Positions 16,296 to 25,045 of a stretch of 64,000 nt of DNA are shown here, one piece after another; position 1 is the stretch's first letter; every line of letters begins with the position of its first letter. The notes beneath the pieces are model-generated. The model had not been told where the DNA came from. It saw only the letters and a program-made list of their open reading frames with translations, and did no database searches. Source of the DNA: Bradyrhizobium sp. WSM3983. GTDB lineage: Bacteria; Pseudomonadota; Alphaproteobacteria; Rhizobiales; Xanthobacteraceae. Where the stretch lies: NCBI RefSeq assembly GCF_000473045.1, contig NZ_AXAY01000038.1:1-64000 (forward strand), given 5' to 3'. The position numbers and the translations under genes were made by a program.

Positions 16296-18614
16296 ATGCG
16301 CATAGTCTGTATCGGCGGCGGCCCGGCCGGTCTTTATCTGGGCCTGCTGATGAAGCGCCGTCACCCGGAGCACATCATCACCGTCGTCGAGCGCAACAAG
16401 CCGTACGACACGTTCGGCTGGGGCGTCGTGTTCTCGGACGCGATGATGCAGGCGATGCGCATTGCCGATCCCGAAAGTGCGACCGAGATCGAGGAGGCCT
16501 TCAATCACTGGGACGATATCGAGCTCGTCTTCAAGGGAACGCGCCAGCGCACGACCGGCCATGGCTTCATCGGTATCGGCCGCAAGCACCTGCTGAATAT
16601 CCTGCAACGGCGCTGCGAGGCGCTGGGGGTCGAGCTCGTCTTCGAGCGCGACGTCGAGTCCGATCTCGAATTTCCCGATGCCGACCTGATCGTCGCCTGC
16701 GACGGCGTCAATTCCAGGATTCGCACCCGCTATGCCGAGCAGTTCCGGCCCGACATGGTGATCCGCCCCAACCGCTTTATCTGGCTCGGGACCAAGAGGG
16801 CGTTCGATGCCTTCACGTTCGACTTTCGGAAGACCGAGCATGGCTGGTTCCAGGCGCATATCTACAGGTTCGATGCCGAGACATCGACTTTCATCGTCGA
16901 GACCACGGAAGAAGCCTACAACGCCCATGGCCTCGGCGAGCTCGACCAGCAAGGATCGATCGAGTTCTGCGAGAAGATCTTCGCCGAAACGCTCGATGGC
17001 GCAAAGCTCCTGACCAATGCCCGCCATCTGCGCGGCTCGGCCTGGCTCAATTTCAGCCGTTTGATCTGCGGCAAATGGAGCGTGTTCAACGGCAAGTCCC
17101 ATGTCGTGCTGATGGGGGATGCCGCGCACACCGCGCATTTCGCCATCGGCTCGGGCACCAAACTCGCGCTCGACGACGCCATCGAGCTTGCCAACCAGTT
17201 CGACCGTCATGGTCACGGCGGCGACAACATCGGCACGGTGCTGGAAGCCTATGAGGAAGTGCGCCGCGTCGATGTCGCGCGCATCCAGAACGCCGCGCGC
17301 AATGCCATGGAATGGTTCGAGGTGGTCGGCCACCGCTATGCCGACACACTGGAGCCGCCACAATTCTTTTATTCGATGCTGACGCGCTCGCAGCGGATCA
17401 GCCACGAGAATCTGCGCTTGCGTGATCGCACCTGGCTGGAAGGTTTTGAGCGATGGTTCGCCGCGCGTTCGGGAATCGCGGTCAAGGACGGCGAACGCGT
17501 GCCGCCGCCGATGTTGACGCCGCACCGCGTGCGTGGCCTTTCGCTCGCGAATCGCATCATGGTCTCGCCGATGGCGATGTATTCGGCGCAGGATGGGCTC
17601 ATCGACGACTTCCACATCGCCCATCTCGGCGCTCGCGCCATGGGCGGTGCCGCGCTGATCTTCGCCGAGATGACCTGTGTCTCGCCGGATGCGCGGATCA
17701 CGCCGGGCTGCCTCGGGCTCTGGAACGACGAGCAAGCGGCACAATGGCGCCGGCTGGTCGATCTGATCCACCGCCTCGGACACGCCAAGGTCGGCATCCA
17801 GCTCGGCCATGCCGGACGGAAGGGATCGACCAGGCTTGCATGGGAAGGCATCGATCGGCCGCTGGAGACCGGCAATTGGCCGCTGATCTCGGCCTCGGCG
17901 CTGCCCTATCTGCCCCACAGCCAGCTGCCGCGGGCGATGGACCGCAGCGACATGGGCCGCGTACGCGACGATTTCGTCGCGGCAACCCGCCGCGCGGCCG
18001 GGGCTGGCGTCGAGTGGCTCGAGCTCCATTGTGCCCACGGCTATCTGCTGTCGAGCTTCCTCTCGCCGCTGACCAACAGGCGGACCGACGAATACGGCGG
18101 CAGTCACGAGAACCGTGCGCGCTTTCCGCTGGAGGTGTTCAAGGCGGTACGCGCAGTTTGGCCGTCCGACCGGCCGATGTCGGTGCGCCTGTCGTGCCAC
18201 GACTGGACCGAGGGCGGCAACACGCCGGCCGATGCGGCGATCTTCGCCGCGATGTTCAAGGAGGCCGGTGCCGACGTGATCGACTGCTCGTCGGGGCAGG
18301 TCTGGAAGGAGGAGCGGCCGATCTATGGTCGCCTGTTCCAGACACCGTTCGCCGATCGCATCCGCAACGAGGTCGGCATCGAGACCATCGCGGTTGGCGC
18401 AATCTCCGAGGCCGATCACGCCAACTCGATCGTTGCGGCCGGCCGCGCCGATCTCTGCGCCATTGCCCGGCCCCATCTTGCCGATCCCGCCTGGACGCTG
18501 CACGAGGCCGCACGCATCGGCATCACCGCGGTCAGTTGGCCGAAGCAATATGTATCCGCCAAGGGGCAATACGAGACCAATCTGGCGCGCGCCGCGGCTG
18601 CGAGCGCGCAGTGA
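16296..18614 (+). CDS. Flavin monooxygenase-Old Yellow Enzyme fusion (2-aminobenzoyl-CoA monooxygenase/reductase or salicylyl-CoA 5-hydroxylase type)
   Basis: The start at ATG 16296 has the FAD motif immediately after it (CIGGGPAGLYLG); the ATG at 16254 only adds a non-conserved leader. Residues 1 to about 390 are a class A flavin monooxygenase, with GGGPAG at 7-12 and GDAAHTAHFAIGSGTKLALD near 277. Residues about 405-772 are an Old Yellow Enzyme-type reductase (RIMVSPMAMYSA, LGHAGRKGS, TDEYGGSHENRARFP). This two-part layout is that of 2-aminobenzoyl-CoA monooxygenase/reductase, which hydroxylates and then reduces the aromatic CoA ester; databases often call it bifunctional salicylyl-CoA 5-hydroxylase/oxidoreductase. 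The adjacent RidA gene favours an amino substrate, because imine or enamine products would need hydrolysis. Confidence 0.9.
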   Translation: MRIVCIGGGPAGLYLGLLMKRRHPEHIITVVERNKPYDTFGWGVVFSDAMMQAMRIADPESATEIEEAFNHWDDIELVFKGTRQRTTGHGFIGIGRKHLLNILQRRCEALGVELVFERDVESDLEFPDADLIVACDGVNSRIRTRYAEQFRPDMVIRPNRFIWLGTKRAFDAFTFDFRKTEHGWFQAHIYRFDAETSTFIVETTEEAYNAHGLGELDQQGSIEFCEKIFAETLDGAKLLTNARHLRGSAWLNFSRLICGKWSVFNGKSHVVLMGDAAHTAHFAIGSGTKLALDDAIELANQFDRHGHGGDNIGTVLEAYEEVRRVDVARIQNAARNAMEWFEVVGHRYADTLEPPQFFYSMLTRSQRISHENLRLRDRTWLEGFERWFAARSGIAVKDGERVPPPMLTPHRVRGLSLANRIMVSPMAMYSAQDGLIDDFHIAHLGARAMGGAALIFAEMTCVSPDARITPGCLGLWNDEQAAQWRRLVDLIHRLGHAKVGIQLGHAGRKGSTRLAWEGIDRPLETGNWPLISASALPYLPHSQLPRAMDRSDMGRVRDDFVAATRRAAGAGVEWLELHCAHGYLLSSFLSPLTNRRTDEYGGSHENRARFPLEVFKAVRAVWPSDRPMSVRLSCHDWTEGGNTPADAAIFAAMFKEAGADVIDCSSGQVWKEERPIYGRLFQTPFADRIRNEVGIETIAVGAISEADHANSIVAAGRADLCAIARPHLADPAWTLHEAARIGITAVSWPKQYVSAKGQYETNLARAAAASAQ

Positions 18615-18630
18615 GCGAAGGAGGAATCAG

Positions 18631-19809
18631 ATGAGCTCCGTTGCGAAGGTCATCCGGCGCGAATGGCTCGACTGGCCGTTCTTCGAGCCGCGCCATCAGG
18701 CGATCGGCGCGGCGCTCGACCGCTTCGTGCAGTCGGGCGTTCTCGACAAGGTCGACCACAACGATGTCGACGGCGCCTGCCGCAAGCTGGTGCGCGCGAT
18801 GGGCGAGGCGGGGGTGCTCGATTGCGCGGTCGCGGCGCCCGATGGCGATGCGGCGACGATCGATTCCCGCTCGATCTGCCTGTCACGGGAGTCGCTGGCC
18901 TATGCCGACGGCCTCGCCGATTTCGCCTTCGCCATGCAGGGGCTCGGCTCCGGCGCGATCGCGCTCGGCGGCGCCGCGGAGCTGCGCAAGGCGGTGCTGC
19001 CGAAGGTTCGCTCCGGCGAATGGCTCGCGGCCTTCGCGCTGTCCGAGAAGGAAGCGGGATCTGACGTCGCGGCGATGTCCTGCGCGGCGCGGGCCGACGG
19101 CGACGACTACGTCATCGACGGTGAGAAGACCTGGATATCGAACGGCGGCATTGCCGACGTCTACACGCTGTTCGCGCGAACCGGCGAAGCGCCGGGCGCG
19201 CGCGGCATCTCGGCCTTCGTCGTCTTTCCCGATGATCCCGGCTTCAGCATTGCCGAGCGTATCGATGTCGTCGCCCCGCATCCGCTGGCGACACTGCGTT
19301 TCACGGGCTGCCGCATTCCGGCAAGCCGCCGCCTCGGCGCGCCGGGTGGCGGGTTCAAGCTCGCGATGCAGACGCTGGACATCTTTCGTGCGTCGGTCGC
19401 CGCGGCCGCCCTTGGCTTTGCACGGCGGGCACTTGACGAAGCGTTGTGGCATGCGAAGAGCCGGCACATGTTCGGGGCGACCCTGGGCGATCTCCAACTG
19501 ACCCAGGCCGCACTTGGCGACATGGCGACCGACACCGACGCCGCCGCGCTGCTGACTTACCGCGCTGCCTGGCGCCGCGATGTCCAGAAGCTCCCGACGA
19601 CGCGTGAGGCTGCCATGGCGAAGCTGACCGCAACCGAGACCGCACAGCGCGTCATCGACCGCGCCGTGCAGATGTTCGGTGGTCGCGGGGTGCGCAAGGG
19701 CGAGATCGTCGAAAGTCTCTATCGCGAAATCCGCGCGCTCCGCATCTATGAGGGCGCGACCGAGGTCCAGAAGCTGATCGTGGCGCGTGAGCTGCTGAAG
19801 CCGCGCTAA
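18631..19809 (+). CDS. Acyl-CoA dehydrogenase
   Basis: This 392-residue flavoenzyme is preceded by AGGAGG-like AAGGAGGAATC before ATG 18631. It shows the FAD/substrate motif FALSEKEAGSDVAAMSC, the middle-domain KTWISNGGIADVYTLFART, and the C-terminal helix GGRGVRKGEIVESLYREIR with RIYEGATEVQKLIVARELL, in which the glutamate at about residue 374 is the expected catalytic base. It lies 16 bases after the monooxygenase-reductase gene. It probably oxidises the alicyclic or ring-opened CoA ester made by that enzyme. No enoyl-CoA hydratase or hydroxyacyl-CoA dehydrogenase follows here, so later beta-oxidation steps must be encoded elsewhere. Confidence 0.93.
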   Translation: MSSVAKVIRREWLDWPFFEPRHQAIGAALDRFVQSGVLDKVDHNDVDGACRKLVRAMGEAGVLDCAVAAPDGDAATIDSRSICLSRESLAYADGLADFAFAMQGLGSGAIALGGAAELRKAVLPKVRSGEWLAAFALSEKEAGSDVAAMSCAARADGDDYVIDGEKTWISNGGIADVYTLFARTGEAPGARGISAFVVFPDDPGFSIAERIDVVAPHPLATLRFTGCRIPASRRLGAPGGGFKLAMQTLDIFRASVAAAALGFARRALDEALWHAKSRHMFGATLGDLQLTQAALGDMATDTDAAALLTYRAAWRRDVQKLPTTREAAMAKLTATETAQRVIDRAVQMFGGRGVRKGEIVESLYREIRALRIYEGATEVQKLIVARELLKPR

Positions 19810-19829
19810 CTGCAGAGAGTTTTAGCACG

Positions 19830-20255
19830 ATGAAACAAGCGGAACTGCCTGCCGCGACCTATGGTCTGCGGGTGCTTCAGCCCGGCGGCTGGCCGCAGCC
19901 GAAGGGATATGCGAACGGCATCATGGCCGAAGGACGCCTCGTCGTGACGGGCGGCGTCGTGGGTTGGGACGTTGCCGGTCAATTTGCCGACGGCTTTGTC
20001 GCGCAGGTCCGGCAGGCGCTCGAAAACATCGTGGCGATCCTGGCGGAGGGTGGTGCGGCACCCGAACATCTGGTGCGTCTGACCTGGTACGTCGTGGACA
20101 TGGACGAATACGTCTCCAATCTCAAAGCGCTCGGCAAAGCCTATCGAGACGTCATCGGCGTCCACTACCCCAGCATGGCGCTCGTCCAGGTCGTACGTCT
20201 TGTCGAGCCGGCAGCGCGGGTCGAGATCGAGGCGACTGCCGTTGTTCCACGTTGA
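19830..20255 (+). CDS. RidA-family enamine/imine deaminase
   Basis: This 141-residue protein has the RidA fold signature: KGYANGIMAEGRLVVTGG near the start, PEHLVRLTWYVVDMDEY in the middle, and the ligand-binding arginine in ARVEIEATAVV at the end. RidA proteins speed hydrolysis of reactive enamines and imines to ketones and ammonia. It is the third and last gene of the operon, 20 bases after the acyl-CoA dehydrogenase. In the aerobic 2-aminobenzoyl-CoA route, reduction of the ring leaves an amino or imino group that must be lost as ammonia, so a dedicated RidA fits. General housekeeping against 2-aminoacrylate is the alternative, but the operon position argues for a pathway role. Confidence 0.9.
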   Translation: MKQAELPAATYGLRVLQPGGWPQPKGYANGIMAEGRLVVTGGVVGWDVAGQFADGFVAQVRQALENIVAILAEGGAAPEHLVRLTWYVVDMDEYVSNLKALGKAYRDVIGVHYPSMALVQVVRLVEPAARVEIEATAVVPR

Positions 20256-20675
20256 CGAGCACGGGTATCGGTTTGAAATTCGCCGTTGCGACAAATGTCA
20301 CCGCGTATATTTGGTTCGATCAGCCGCGTCTTGAACTTCGCCGATTCGACGCCCACCACGCGGCCGGGAAATCCACAGAGCCGCCAGCTCGTGGCGCGAT
20401 GCGGACTCGGGTCTGACGTTTCAAGCTTTCGCCGAAGCTCAAGAGGCCGCCGAATTTGCGTGCCTGCCGGCCGTAGACATGCCCTGCTGCGTTCCTAACC
20501 CGGGTGCTGAAAGGAGTTGCAGAAAACGAGGTCATTAGTCGCGCTTATGTCGCAAATTTTTACTTCCAATTTTACTTCGCAAAATCCTGCCCCTAGCCTC
20601 GCGCGCATCTGATCACATAAGCAGCCGGTCAATGGCGACCGGTGCGAGCGTTCATCGTAACCAACGAGGGTTGCC
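20256..20675. promoter_or_regulatory. Intergenic promoter region before the second ABC transporter operon
   Basis: These 420 bases hold no convincing gene. A tandem TTTTACTTC at 20558-20566 and 20570-20578 (12-base period, roughly one helical turn) lies about 100 bases before the binding-protein start and could be a regulator site or part of an AT-rich upstream element. No clear terminator follows the RidA gene. Confidence 0.35.
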
Positions 20676-22037
20676 ATGTCTGATGGGACTAAGGGGACGT
20701 TCACTTCCGATCCGGCGGGAACGGAGGCCAAAACGGACGTCAAGTCGACGAAAAAGCTGAGCCGGCGCACGCTGTTGAAGGGTGCAGCCGCCGTTGCGGG
20801 CGCAGCCGCAGGGTCGGATGCGATCCGCGGATTCCCGACCATCTGGGCGCAGGAGATCAAGGACATCGAGCTGCGGCATGTCGGCGTCTCCTACTCGGTG
20901 GTGAAGGCAATCGGCGACCAGGCTGCCAAGGATCTCGGCTTCAAGGTGACGATGCAGAACCTCGACACCTCCGCTGCCATCAACCGCTTCATAAGCCAGC
21001 CTAATACGGTCGACATCGCCGATCTGGAGGGCTGGCAGGCCAAGCTTGCCGCCAAGCGCAGCGTGATCCAGGGCATCGAGGTCAAGAAGATCAAGGAGTT
21101 CGACAACATCCTGCCGATCTTCACCAAGGGTGAGATCGACGGCCACAAGATCCCGCGCCAGGGCATCTCGCCCTATGAGGCGATGTATATCGCGAAGCCC
21201 GATTCAACCGATCTGAACGATGGCGTCACCGAATGGGCGACCTTCCTGCCGCAGGTCTACAATGCCGACTCCATCGGCTATCGCCCCGACCTCGTCGGCC
21301 ACGAAGTGACCGAGTGGAAGGACCTGATCGATCCCAAGTTCAAGGGCAAGGCCGCGATCCTCGACGTGCCCGCGATCGGCATCATGGACGCCGCGCTCTG
21401 CTTCGAAAGTGCCGGGCTGATCAAGTACGGCAACAAGGGCAACATGACCAAGGAGGAGATCGACTTCACCTGCAACAAGCTGATCGAGCTGAAGAAGCAG
21501 GGCCAGTTCCGCGCGACCTGGACCACCTTCGACCAGTCGGTGCAGCTGATGGCCGCAGGCGAAGTGGTGATCCAGTCGATGTGGTCGCCGGCAGTCGCTG
21601 CTGTGCGCGTGAAGGAGATCCCATGCGTCTACGCGCCGGTCAACGTGAAGAACGGCAAGGAAGGCTATCGCGGCTGGTGCAACGGCATGGGCCTGATGAA
21701 GCATCTCTCCGGCAAGAAGCTCGACGCTGCCTACGAATATCTCAACTGGTATTTGTCGGGTTGGCAGGGCGGCTTCGTCGCGCGCTACGGCTATTACAGC
21801 CCGGTGCCGTCGACCGCGAAGAAATTCCTGACGCCGGCCGAATGGGCGTTCTGGTATGAGGGCCAGCCCGCGCCTGAGGTGGTCAACGATCCCTATGGTG
21901 TGGCGATGGAGAAGGCCGGCACCAAGCGTGACGGCGGCTCGTTCCTCGACCGCGTCAAGAACATCTCGTGCTGGAACACGCTGATGGACGAGGCGGCCTA
22001 CATGAACAAGCGCTGGAACGACTTCAAGGTGGCCTGA
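20676..22037 (+). CDS. ABC transporter substrate-binding protein, polyamine/opine type, Tat-exported
   Basis: This 453-residue binding protein has a long polar N-terminus followed by a twin-arginine motif SRRTLLKG at 29-36 and a hydrophobic stretch (AAAVAGAAAG). It is therefore probably folded before export through the Tat system. The mature part resembles the spermidine/putrescine (PotD-like) extracellular binding proteins (EWKDLIDPKFKGKAAILD, TTFDQSVQLMAAGEVVIQSMWSP). It heads an operon of two permeases and an ATPase and is separated from them by a strong hairpin at 22063-22088. The following molybdenum hydroxylase and amidase genes suggest that the ligand is a nitrogenous compound, not necessarily a polyamine. 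Confidence 0.9.
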   Translation: MSDGTKGTFTSDPAGTEAKTDVKSTKKLSRRTLLKGAAAVAGAAAGSDAIRGFPTIWAQEIKDIELRHVGVSYSVVKAIGDQAAKDLGFKVTMQNLDTSAAINRFISQPNTVDIADLEGWQAKLAAKRSVIQGIEVKKIKEFDNILPIFTKGEIDGHKIPRQGISPYEAMYIAKPDSTDLNDGVTEWATFLPQVYNADSIGYRPDLVGHEVTEWKDLIDPKFKGKAAILDVPAIGIMDAALCFESAGLIKYGNKGNMTKEEIDFTCNKLIELKKQGQFRATWTTFDQSVQLMAAGEVVIQSMWSPAVAAVRVKEIPCVYAPVNVKNGKEGYRGWCNGMGLMKHLSGKKLDAAYEYLNWYLSGWQGGFVARYGYYSPVPSTAKKFLTPAEWAFWYEGQPAPEVVNDPYGVAMEKAGTKRDGGSFLDRVKNISCWNTLMDEAAYMNKRWNDFKVA

Positions 22038-22062
22038 AACCTGCTTTCCCTGACTGAACAAA

Positions 22063-22088
22063 GCACCGGCGCCGTCACGCGCCGGTGC
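22063..22088 (+). other. Intercistronic RNA hairpin
   Basis: GCACCGGCGC (22063-22072), a six-base loop CGTCAC, and GCGCCGGTGC (22079-22088) form a perfect 10-bp GC-rich stem. It follows the binding-protein stop by 25 bases and is not followed by a T-run. It is better read as an RNA-stabilising or attenuating element that keeps binding-protein mRNA more abundant than permease mRNA than as a full terminator. Confidence 0.75.
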
Positions 22089-22118
22089 GACACGATCGAC
22101 TTCGAGGCATTTGCTGAT

Positions 22119-23009
22119 ATGCAGCCCAGTCCAAGTCCAAATTCGAGTCCGTCACGTGCCAATCTCGCCGGCTGGCTCTACGTGTCGCCGCTGGTCCTGG
22201 TGCTCGTGCCGTTCTTCGTGGCACCGATCCTGGTCGTGCTGGCCGCGAGCTTCTTTGCCACCGATGGCTTTGGCGGGCTGACGCCCGGCTTCACGCTCGC
22301 AAGCTATATCGAGGTACTGCACTCGGCGCTGACGCTCAAGCTGTATCTGGCGACCATCAAGTTCACGGTGCTGACCTGGATCTTCACGCTCATCATCGGT
22401 TTCTTCGTCGCCTATTTCCTGGTGTTCCACGTCCGCAATCAGTTACTGGCGATCGGCCTGTTCCTCTTGTGCACCGTGCCGTTCTGGACCTCGAACATCA
22501 TCCGGATGATCTCCTGGATTCCGCTGCTCGGCAAGGAAGGCCTGATCAACCAGGCGCTGCTGGCGATGGGTGTGATCCATCAGCCGCTTGAGGTGTTGCT
22601 GTTCTCCGACCTTGCGGTGATCATCGCCTATGTCCACCAGCTCACGATCTTCATGATTGTGCCGATCTTCAATTCCATGGCGCGCATCGACAAAAACCTG
22701 ATCGAAGCCGCAATCGACGCCGGCGCCAGCCGCTTCGACATCATGCGCCTGATCGTGGTGCCGATGTCCAAGAGCGGCATTGCGCTCGGGACCATCTTCG
22801 TGGTCTCGATCGTGATGGGCGATTTCTTCGTGGTGAAGGTGATATCCGGCGGCGGCTCGGCTTCCGTTGTCAGTGCCTTCTACGAGGACGTCGGCGTGCT
22901 GCAGTATCCGACTGCGGCCGCAAGCGCCGTGCTGCTGACGCTGGTGCTGGTCGCGATCGTCTCGCTGATCCTGCGCACCGTCGATATCCGGCAGGAGATC
23001 ACGCGATGA
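22119..23009 (+). CDS. ABC transporter permease (PotB-like)
   Basis: This is a 296-residue inner-membrane permease with about six hydrophobic helices, beginning LAGWLYVSPLVLVLVPFFVAP. The cytoplasmic EAA-type loop reads NLIEAAIDAGASRFDIMRLIVVPMSKSG (split across residues about 190-217) and docks to the ATPase. It belongs to the polyamine/opine/2-aminoethylphosphonate permease group. Its stop overlaps the start of the partner permease gene by four bases. The Shine-Dalgarno sequence is weak (CGAGG, 12 bases upstream). Confidence 0.92.
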   Translation: MQPSPSPNSSPSRANLAGWLYVSPLVLVLVPFFVAPILVVLAASFFATDGFGGLTPGFTLASYIEVLHSALTLKLYLATIKFTVLTWIFTLIIGFFVAYFLVFHVRNQLLAIGLFLLCTVPFWTSNIIRMISWIPLLGKEGLINQALLAMGVIHQPLEVLLFSDLAVIIAYVHQLTIFMIVPIFNSMARIDKNLIEAAIDAGASRFDIMRLIVVPMSKSGIALGTIFVVSIVMGDFFVVKVISGGGSASVVSAFYEDVGVLQYPTAAASAVLLTLVLVAIVSLILRTVDIRQEITR

Positions 23010-23911
23010 GCGCGGTTCTCGCCGAGATGCCCAAGAGCGACATGTCCAAGACGGTGATGCCAGCGACGACCAAGGCAATCGCGCCGAGCAAGGGCGGTCG
23101 GTCCTGGACCTTCTACGTGCTGGCAACGCTGTTCTCGCTTTATGTTGTCGCGCTCTATGGCCCGATGTTCTGCATCTACGTCCTGTCGTTCCAGGACATC
23201 CGCGGCGGTCTCGTGTTCCCGATGAAGGGCCACTCGCTGCACTGGTTTGTCGATCTCTTCACCCAGGTGCGCACCGGCGACGTCAAGGGTTCGTTCGACC
23301 GTTCGATCAAGCTCGCGGTCATCGTCACCATCATCACGGTTGTGGTGTCGTTCCTTGCCGGGCTTGGCTTCCGCAAGCGCTTTCGCGGCGACACTTTTGT
23401 CTTCTACATGATGATCGGCAGCCTGGTCGCGCCGGGTCTGGTGCTCGGCCTCGGCACGGGCCTCCTGTTTCAGGCGCTTGGCTTGAATGCGAGCTGGTAC
23501 ACCTCGGCGCTCGGGGCGCAGCTCTCCTGGACGCTGCCGTTCGGCGTGCTGGTCATGTTCGCGGTGATGTCGCGCTTCAACCATGTCTGGGAAGAGGCGG
23601 CCTATGACTTGGGCGCCAGCCGCTGGCAGTCGATCTGGCTGGTGATGATCCCGGTGCTGGCGCCCGGCCTCGTTGCGGTCGCGCTGTTCGGCTTCACGCT
23701 GTCCTATGACGAGTTTGCGCGCAGCCTCCAGACTGCGGGTTCGCTGAACACGCTGCCGCTGGAAATCTGGAGCATGACGCTGAACGTCACCTCGCCCTCG
23801 CTTTATGCGCTCGGAACGGTCACCACCATCGTGTCCTTCATCGTCATCGGCGCAAGTCTCGGCACCATCGTGCTGATCCAGAAGAAGCGCGGCAGCCAGG
23901 CCAAAGGTTGA
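23006..23911 (+). CDS. ABC transporter permease (PotC-like)
   Basis: This is the second permease of the heterodimeric pore, with 301 residues. A polar N-terminus of about 32 residues precedes the first helix (TFYVLATLFSLYVVALYGPM). The EAA-type loop is EEAAYDLGASRWQSIWLVMIP. The ATG overlaps the PotB-like gene stop (ATGA), so translation is coupled. The gene ends eight bases before the ATPase start. Confidence 0.92.
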   Translation: MSAVLAEMPKSDMSKTVMPATTKAIAPSKGGRSWTFYVLATLFSLYVVALYGPMFCIYVLSFQDIRGGLVFPMKGHSLHWFVDLFTQVRTGDVKGSFDRSIKLAVIVTIITVVVSFLAGLGFRKRFRGDTFVFYMMIGSLVAPGLVLGLGTGLLFQALGLNASWYTSALGAQLSWTLPFGVLVMFAVMSRFNHVWEEAAYDLGASRWQSIWLVMIPVLAPGLVAVALFGFTLSYDEFARSLQTAGSLNTLPLEIWSMTLNVTSPSLYALGTVTTIVSFIVIGASLGTIVLIQKKRGSQAKG

Positions 23912-23918
23912 TTTGGGA

Positions 23919-25025
23919 ATGAAGAGCGATCGCGGCGATATCGAACTGGCAGGCGTCTGCAAGAGCTTTGACGGCGCGACCTACGTGGTCGACGGCGTCA
24001 ATCTCAGGATCGCGGACGGGGCCTATTGTTGCTTCATCGGCCCGTCCGGCTGCGGCAAGACCACGATCCTCCGCATGATCGCAGGTCACGAAGACCCGAC
24101 GGCGGGTGAAATCGTGATCGGCGGCCAGAACGTCGTCGGGCTGGCGCCGGTACAGCGTCGCACCGCGATGATGTTCCAGTCCTACGCGCTGTTCCCGCAT
24201 CTGACCGTGCGCGAGAACATCGCCTTTGCATTGCGCGTCCGCGGTCAGTCGAAGGCCGATCGTCTGCGCGTGTCCGACGCCATGATCGAGAAGGTGCGGC
24301 TGACGCAGTTCGCCGACCGCCTGCCGGCGCAGCTCTCCGGCGGCCAGCAGCAACGCGTCGCCCTGGCGCGGGCCGCGATCACCGAGCCGCGCGTATTGCT
24401 GCTTGATGAGCCGTTGTCCGCGCTCGATGAGCAGCTCCGCGTCCAGATGCGCCAGGAGCTCCGGCGGATGCAGCAGGAGCTCGGCATTACCTTCATCCAC
24501 GTCACCCACACCCAGCTCGAGGCGATCGCGCTCGCGGACCTCGTCGTCGTGATGGAGCAGGGCAAGATCAAGCAGGCGGGCGCCGCGCGGGACGTCTACG
24601 CTCATCCCCACGACCGCTATGTCGCCGAGTTCATGGGCGGCCAGAACGTGCTGTCTGGTCGCGTCGAAAAGGTCAACGGCGCGAGTTTTACGCTCGCGCA
24701 GGCCGCGTCTGATGGCATCGAGGTGCCGCTTCAGGCCCGTGCGACCATCAGCGTCGGTGACGAGGTCGACATTGCCGTGCGCCGCGACGATGTCGCGTTG
24801 GTTCGGCCGGGCAGGGACCTGCCACCGGGCTGCACGACGTCGCTGCCGAGCCGCGTGCTCGCGATCGAATACCAGGGCTATTTCGTCAAGGTCATGCTCG
24901 ACACCGTGCCGGACGACGAGTTTGTCGCCTATGTGCCGGAAAAGACCTTCTTCGCAGATCCCTTCACCGTCGGCGATGTCGTGATGGCCACATGGGCCAC
25001 CGGCAGCGCCTTGCCACTCGCCTAA
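23919..25025 (+). CDS. ABC transporter ATP-binding protein (PotA-like)
   Basis: This 368-residue ATPase drives the polyamine-type transporter. Walker A is GPSGCGKTT, the signature LSGGQQQRVALARA, and Walker B VLLLDEPLSALDEQ. The last 130 residues are the TOBE regulatory domain typical of PotA/MalK-type proteins (NVLSGRVEKVNG, then IEYQGYFVKVML). I start it at ATG 23919; a TTG at 23913 is an alternative and neither has a strong ribosome-binding site. It ends 20 bases before the Fe-S subunit gene of the molybdenum hydroxylase, so transporter and enzyme are probably one transcription unit. Confidence 0.92.
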   Translation: MKSDRGDIELAGVCKSFDGATYVVDGVNLRIADGAYCCFIGPSGCGKTTILRMIAGHEDPTAGEIVIGGQNVVGLAPVQRRTAMMFQSYALFPHLTVRENIAFALRVRGQSKADRLRVSDAMIEKVRLTQFADRLPAQLSGGQQQRVALARAAITEPRVLLLDEPLSALDEQLRVQMRQELRRMQQELGITFIHVTHTQLEAIALADLVVVMEQGKIKQAGAARDVYAHPHDRYVAEFMGGQNVLSGRVEKVNGASFTLAQAASDGIEVPLQARATISVGDEVDIAVRRDDVALVRPGRDLPPGCTTSLPSRVLAIEYQGYFVKVMLDTVPDDEFVAYVPEKTFFADPFTVGDVVMATWATGSALPLA

Positions 25026-25045
25026 GACCCGTCGCGCACAGGAGT

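Noticed and set aside
16164..18569. 801-codon open frame on the minus strand
   Set aside because: It lies wholly opposite the well-supported monooxygenase-OYE gene, has no ribosome-binding site, and its sequence is the arginine/histidine-rich type produced by the complement of GC-rich coding DNA.
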